16,813 nucleotides of DNA from contig QQUL01000212.1 in the NCBI GenBank assembly GCA_008501565.1, positions 1-16,813 on the forward strand, read 5' to 3'. Both the position numbers and the translations under genes were made by a program. Under the pieces are notes generated by a model. The model had not been told where the DNA came from. It made no database searches and saw nothing but the letters and a program-made list of their open reading frames with translations. Positions 13,027-16,813 of the stretch are shown here, piece by piece. The stretch comes from Armatimonadota bacterium (GTDB lineage Bacteria > Actinomycetota > Acidimicrobiia > Spongiisociales > UBA5794). The number at the start of each line of letters is the position of its first letter. The stretch's first letter is position 1.

Positions 13027-15186
13027 CTATCTCGTCCGCTCATCCAGAAGCATTGCGAGGTCTCGTACGACGACGGTTTCGTCGACACCCATCTCTTTGA
13101 TACCGTCATCGATCATGACGTAGCAGAACGGGCAGCCGGTCGCGATGATGTCGGCTCCCGTACCGACTGCTTCTTCGGTGCGCTCGATGTTGATCTTCTT
13201 GCCCTCGTGCTCCTCGAACCAGAACTTGCCACCGCCCGCACCGCAGCAGAACGATCCGGTCCCGTTCCGTTCCATCTCGACCCGAACCCCCGACGAGTCC
13301 ACGATCGTACGCGGCGCCAAGAACGTGTCGTTGTGTCTTCCGAGGTAGCACGGATCGTGGAAGACAATCGTCTCGCCAGACGACGTTGGTTCCAATCTGC
13401 CTTCTGCGACGAGCTGGCTCAGCAGTTCCGAGTGGTGCACGACCGTGTAGTCGCCGCCAAACTGGGGATATTCGTTCCCGAGTGCGTTGAAGCAGTGGGG
13501 ACACTGGGTAATGATCGTCCCAACACCGAGGTCGTTGAGCGTCTCGATGTTCTGGAGCGCCAGGCCCTGGAATACGTACTCATTCCCGGTCCGACGTGCG
13601 GGGTCACCGGTGCAAAGCTCCTTGGCTCCGAGAATCCCGAAATCCACACCAGCCTTGTGAAGAAGCCTGGCCGTCGAGATCGTGACATTGCGATTTCGAT
13701 CGTCGAACGATCCTGCGCAGCCGACCCACATCAGATACTCGGCCTCGACACCGGGCTCTCCAAGGCGCTTGACCTCGAAATCGAGCTGGTCCGTCCAGTC
13801 ACCCCGTGTCGTCTGATCGACACCGTAGGGGTTCGAAGAGTTCTCCATCGACACATAGGCCTTGCCGAGCTCGGACGGGAAGTCCGACTCCATCAGCGAC
13901 AGATAGCGGCGCATGTCGAGGAGTTTGTCGAGAATCTCGATGTCGGCGGGGCAGATCTCGTCACACGCACGACACGTCGTACAAGCCCACACCTCCTCCG
14001 ACGAAATGAGCTGGAACACGTTATCCGATGTGACCGTGATCCCCTCGTCCACACCGACAGGCGGTGAGACCGGTGGAGTCCCTGTGGCCGCGGCGACCGT
14101 TCCGAGCTTCAGAACGATCTCTCTCGGGTCGAGCAGCTTCCCGGTTGTGTGGGCCGGGCACACCGACGTGCACCGTCCACAGATCGTGCAGGCGTCCGTG
14201 TCGAGAAGTTGCTTCCACGTGAACTCGGCGACCGTGGCCGCACCGACCGTTTCGATATCGGTTGCTTCCATCAGGTTCGGCATCTCACGCATTGCACCCT
14301 TGGGCCGTTCCCTTGGCGAAAGGGCGAGGTTGACGGGTGTTGTGATCATGTGACGGAGCTTGGTGACCGGGAGAATCACGAGGAAGGCAAGGAAGGCCAC
14401 GAAATGGAGGATCCAGAGGATCTGATGAATCCCCGAAGCCGACGTCTGGGGAATGAGCACTGCAAGTGGATAGCCAACGAATGACCAGACCTCAAAGTCG
14501 GGACGACCGACGAGGGAGATTCGTGCAGCCTCCGTGAGCAGTCCGGTGACGCCGATTGCGCCAAGGGTGATGAGGATCCATGCGTCTTCGGGACGGGTCT
14601 TCGAGCTGATCCTGGGGACACGGATGACGTATCGCAGCACCGCGGCCATCGACACACCGACCAGGAAGGCCACTCCGGCGGCGTCAAGGATGAACGAATA
14701 GCCCTGGTAGACGGTTCCGTGCAGGAATTTGAGATCGACCGGAAGGAGGTGGTCTATCTCAAGGGTGACTGTTCCGATGAACAACACGATGAAGCCGTAG
14801 TACATCAGGGCATGCATAACTCCGGATCTTGGATCCTCCATGACCGTGCGCATCGTGACGCCCTGGCGGAAACGATGCAGTCGCCGCTTGAAGTCACCGG
14901 TACGGCGTTCCCACGACCCTCGCTCCCAGTTTCGAGCTCTGACTGCGAAAAGTCCGATCGAGATCCCGAGAAACGTCGACACGGTGAAGTAGAAGATGGC
15001 AACGACGACATCGGGGATATTGCCGAACACCACACGACCGACGGCGAACTCGACATGGTCGGGCAGCGAACCCAACCACCACAGCGACATGGTCCCGGCG
15101 ACGGTCAAGCCAGCGATGACCCCGATCAGCGTTGAAGCAGAAACCCGAGGCTTCTTGGTCTGCTCCTCTTCCTCAGTGATCGTCAC
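13027..15186 (-). CDS. Membrane Fe-S oxidoreductase, EMO/FadF-like (ETF:menaquinone oxidoreductase candidate)
   Basis: A 719-residue protein with three parts. Residues about 15-290 hold six hydrophobic helices resembling the cytochrome b-type NarI domain, with histidines (HALMYYGF, HQILWILHF) that could bind heme. A ferredoxin-like domain carries two 4Fe-4S motifs: CTICGRCTSVCP (Cys333/336/339/343) and CTTCRACDEICP (Cys402/405/408/412). Two cysteine-rich CCG domains, as in heterodisulfide reductase HdrB/GlpC, follow: WVGCAGSFDDRN, HDPCYLGRHND, SFCCGAGGGKFWFEE and GCPFCYVM. The same layout occurs in mycobacterial Rv0338c, Bacillus FadF and the EMO proteins proposed to pass electrons from acyl-CoA dehydrogenases via ETF to menaquinone. 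That role is inference here, since no etfAB or acyl-CoA dehydrogenase is in the window. GTG 15186 has an AAAGG site 5 nt upstream, directly touching a heptamer array. Confidence 0.9.
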   Translation of the reverse strand: MTITEEEEQTKKPRVSASTLIGVIAGLTVAGTMSLWWLGSLPDHVEFAVGRVVFGNIPDVVVAIFYFTVSTFLGISIGLFAVRARNWERGSWERRTGDFKRRLHRFRQGVTMRTVMEDPRSGVMHALMYYGFIVLFIGTVTLEIDHLLPVDLKFLHGTVYQGYSFILDAAGVAFLVGVSMAAVLRYVIRVPRISSKTRPEDAWILITLGAIGVTGLLTEAARISLVGRPDFEVWSFVGYPLAVLIPQTSASGIHQILWILHFVAFLAFLVILPVTKLRHMITTPVNLALSPRERPKGAMREMPNLMEATDIETVGAATVAEFTWKQLLDTDACTICGRCTSVCPAHTTGKLLDPREIVLKLGTVAAATGTPPVSPPVGVDEGITVTSDNVFQLISSEEVWACTTCRACDEICPADIEILDKLLDMRRYLSLMESDFPSELGKAYVSMENSSNPYGVDQTTRGDWTDQLDFEVKRLGEPGVEAEYLMWVGCAGSFDDRNRNVTISTARLLHKAGVDFGILGAKELCTGDPARRTGNEYVFQGLALQNIETLNDLGVGTIITQCPHCFNALGNEYPQFGGDYTVVHHSELLSQLVAEGRLEPTSSGETIVFHDPCYLGRHNDTFLAPRTIVDSSGVRVEMERNGTGSFCCGAGGGKFWFEEHEGKKINIERTEEAVGTGADIIATGCPFCYVMIDDGIKEMGVDETVVVRDLAMLLDERTR

Positions 15187-15195
15187 AGTTGCCTT

Positions 15196-15240
15196 TCAGA
15201 AGTCAGAAGTCAGAAATCAGAAATCGGCTATCGGTCATCG
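15196..15240. repeat. Heptamer tandem array between pspA and the Fe-S oxidoreductase
   Basis: Plus-strand units: TCAGAAG, TCAGAAG, TCAGAAA, TCAGAAA, TCGGCTA, TCGGTCA, then the start of a seventh (TCG). The first 20 bases (15196-15215) also occur, inverted, inside 12982-13012. One end abuts the ribosome site of the Fe-S gene; the other runs into the last codons and stop (15228-15230) of pspA. Confidence 0.85.
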
Positions 15241-15986
15241 GGTGCTGCATCAGGCTCCGACACAGGGGTAGAGCTCGACAATCCGAGCTCAGCTTTGAGC
15301 TCTTCAAGTTTGGCGTCGGCCTGTGCGACATTGATCGCGGCCTTCAACTCGGCCTCAGCTCCTTCGGGAGTGGCTTCGTGAAGTTCGGCATTCGCCATCG
15401 CCTCTGCCTTGCGACGCTCGATCTTGGCCTCGACCTGGTCCAGAGAGGGTCCATCGTCCGAGATCGATACGGACATCGATTGCACTGCCTCGTTGACGGC
15501 CTCCTGCATCTTGGCCTGCTCGAGTTGACCGAGCAGCTCCATCCGCCTGGCAGATAGCTCCTGAAGATTCATCGAGTTCTGCTGCACGGCGTCCTTTGCC
15601 TTTTCGGCCTGTACCTGGGCAACCCCGAACTGCTCCTTGAGCGATGCGAGACTGTTCTCAGACGCCTGAAGCTTCATGGCAATCGACTGGGCAGCCTGCG
15701 TCCACTTCTCGACTCCCGCCTGATCGCCGGAGTTCTTGGCAGCCTCTGCTTTGAGGATCGCCTGCTTGGCCATCTCTCTCGCTTCGCCCTCCGCATCGGC
15801 AGCCCGACCGATTTGGCTCTCAAGCTGCGTGCGGTGAGCTATCACCTTCGCCGCCTGGTTTCTGAGATCCTGATCCTTCTTCTTGGCCTCATTGATTGCG
15901 GCCTCGATCTCGATTTTTGGATCCATGGCCTTTTCGGCTGTGGATGTGAACAGTGCCTTGAGATAGGCCCAAATCCGCTTGAACAT
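15228..15986 (-). CDS. pspA: PspA/IM30 (Vipp1) family envelope-stress protein
   Basis: A 252-residue PspA/IM30 protein, a peripheral ESCRT-III-like coiled-coil protein that binds and stabilises stressed cytoplasmic membrane. It begins MFKRIWAYLKALFTSTAEKA, the amphipathic membrane-binding helix, then MDPKIEIEAAINEAKKKDQD, the conserved start of the long hairpin. Residues about 30-190 are almost continuous Ala/Glu/Lys/Gln coiled coil. The tail (about 190-252) has a shorter helix (AEAELKAAINVAQADAKLEE) and an acidic, disordered end. Mycobacterial Rv2744c is of this type. A GGAG site precedes ATG 15986. TAGTAT at 16020-16025 on the minus strand could be a -10, but the -35 is unclear. The terminal codons and stop overlap a heptamer array. 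The gene upstream encodes a membrane protein, a usual PspA partner context. Confidence 0.93.
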   Translation of the reverse strand: MFKRIWAYLKALFTSTAEKAMDPKIEIEAAINEAKKKDQDLRNQAAKVIAHRTQLESQIGRAADAEGEAREMAKQAILKAEAAKNSGDQAGVEKWTQAAQSIAMKLQASENSLASLKEQFGVAQVQAEKAKDAVQQNSMNLQELSARRMELLGQLEQAKMQEAVNEAVQSMSVSISDDGPSLDQVEAKIERRKAEAMANAELHEATPEGAEAELKAAINVAQADAKLEELKAELGLSSSTPVSEPDAAPDDR

Positions 15987-16063
15987 CGTGTCTCCAGCTT
16001 TCGGTCGCGTCGTACGGCGATACTAGAGGCTTTCCGGTACCCGTTCATTCCACCGCACGTCTT

Positions 16064-16079
16064 CGGCCGAGAACGGCCG
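16064..16079. other. Short GC hairpin between pspA and the upstream gene
   Basis: CGGCCG (16064-16069), AGAA, CGGCCG (16074-16079): a perfect 6-bp stem with a 4-nt loop in the 134-bp gap. No T-tract follows on either strand, so it may be a weak or Rho-assisted terminator of the 16121 gene, or chance in GC-rich DNA. Confidence 0.3.
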
Positions 16080-16120
16080 TGTGCAGTCATCACCTCGGGG
16101 AGTCTGTCACCGGTGCTGTG

Positions 16121-16813
16121 CTACCCGCGGCGTCGACCGCCTCCGCGTGTCCGCTTCTTCGGAGCGCTCGCCGATGGCTTTGACGACCCCCACCCGCTTC
16201 TGCCCGATCGAGGCGGTCCAGACGAGCCATCTGACATTGGTGTTCCTGACACTCCACCGCCGAGGCCACCAAGACCCTTCATCGCCGCCATACCCAATAG
16301 CACCTGCATCATCTGCTCCGAGCCATAGCTGCTCTGCCTGGCCCCGCGCCGGTGGTACTCGGGAAGGGTCGCCGGGAGATCGGTCCTCGGTCGCTCTGGT
16401 TCCTTGCTCGGATCCGGCGCCGGTTCGACGGGAGTCGCTTCCGGTGGTTCAGGGGGTTCCGGCCTCTGGGGCTTGTCAGGGAGCGGATTGCCATCGAGCA
16501 CAGCCTCGGCACAATCGAGAGTCCAGATCGTGAGGTCAAGGTCATAGCTGAGACCGAGGAGTGCATCGGCATCATTGGCGGCCGCCAGTCGATCACTGGC
16601 CGTGGTGAAGGATGCGGTGGCATCGTTGTAATACGCTGTTGCTTCGGGATTGCCTGCCTGGGCCACTTCCATCTCCAGCTCAAGGATGTCGTTTGCGATG
16701 GCATCTATCTGGGCCTGCACCGGCTGCTTCGCCTCCGCGAGGTCGGCGATTTGCTGCTGCTTTCCTGACCGAACCGATCGCCATATGAGGTAGCCAATGC
16801 CACCGATGATGAT
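16121..16813 (-). CDS. Membrane protein upstream of pspA, unrecognised (partial, N-terminus beyond window)
   Basis: The frame is open from the window edge to a TAG at 16121, giving the last 230 residues. It opens with a hydrophobic stretch (IIIGGIGYLIWR) that looks like the end of a transmembrane helix. A helical region of about 90 residues follows (QQQIADLAEAKQ, IANDILELEMEVAQAG, ASDRLAAANDADALLGL, LDCAEAVLDGNPLP), then a Pro/Glu-rich linker and a Gly/Ser/Arg-rich tail ending KKRTRGGGRRRG. The architecture (membrane helix, helical bundle, basic Gly-rich tail) resembles actinobacterial TPM-domain and other PspA-adjacent membrane proteins, but the N-terminal domain that would decide is outside the window. 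Being upstream and co-directional with pspA, it may work in the same envelope-stress response (inference). ATG 16720 is an internal Met, not the likely start. Confidence 0.72.
   Translation of the reverse strand: MIIGGIGYLIWRSVRSGKQQQIADLAEAKQPVQAQIDAIANDILELEMEVAQAGNPEATAYYNDATASFTTASDRLAAANDADALLGLSYDLDLTIWTLDCAEAVLDGNPLPDKPQRPEPPEPPEATPVEPAPDPSKEPERPRTDLPATLPEYHRRGARQSSYGSEQMMQVLLGMAAMKGLGGLGGGVSGTPMSDGSSGPPRSGRSGWGSSKPSASAPKKRTRGGGRRRG

Noticed and set aside
12912..13109. N-terminal extension of pheA through the heptamer array
   Set aside because: A 7-bp repeat is read as a 7-residue repeat when it contains no stop, so openness is not evidence of coding. The extension overlaps the upstream gene and the family start is at 12911.
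13207..14067. A 286-codon plus-strand frame opposite the Fe-S oxidoreductase
   Set aside because: Shadow of a gene whose cysteine motifs are all on the minus strand.

Overview
The window looks like chromosome from a high-GC actinobacterium, plausibly an uncultured relative of Acidimicrobiia (lineage inferred from gene content only). The best evidence is a bacterial proteasome activator (Bpa) next to a PAC2-family protein, because 20S proteasomes are largely confined to Actinobacteria among bacteria. A PspA, a membrane Fe-S oxidoreductase with mycobacterial-type relatives, GTG starts and AGGAGG ribosome sites agree with this. No tRNA, rRNA, CRISPR array, transposase or phage gene was seen, and no gene-free gap exceeds 300 bases.

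Layout. 1-451 (-) is the start of a CBS-pair protein. 681-1262 (+) is an FHA protein with a C-terminal membrane anchor, whose stop codon abuts that of the convergent PAC2 gene. PAC2 (1263-2120, -) and bpa (2127-2606, -) form a tight pair. bpa diverges from a membrane-anchored penicillin-acylase-family hydrolase (2659-5220, +) across 52 bp that could hold leaderless promoters in both directions. Next is a three-gene minus-strand run: Na+/Ca2+ exchanger (8609-9538), PolX repair polymerase (6858-8612, sharing ATGA with the exchanger) and a membrane-anchored molybdopterin oxidoreductase (5300-6841). The exchanger diverges from nhaA (9623-11032, +), so two Na+-coupled antiporters share one control region. 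The rest is on the minus strand: an orphan beta-class DNA methyltransferase (11100-11978), prephenate dehydratase pheA (12087-12911), an EMO/FadF-like Fe-S membrane oxidoreductase (13027-15186), PspA (15228-15986) and the C-terminal part of an unrecognised membrane protein (16121 to the edge).

The genes themselves are mostly known families; the less ordinary material is in the gaps. A 53-bp element occurs twice in opposite orientations (5236-5288 and 12023-12075) with 48/53 identity, and almost all differences fall in or beside the loop of a predicted hairpin. Heptamer arrays sit on both sides of the Fe-S oxidoreductase gene and share an exact 20-base block in inverted orientation. A third gap holds a 14-bp (2 x 7) tandem repeat, and the region upstream of nhaA holds a nested inverted repeat. 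I found no convincing new multi-gene defence or biosynthetic system; the 53-bp hairpin element and the period-7 arrays are the strongest candidates for undescribed biology.
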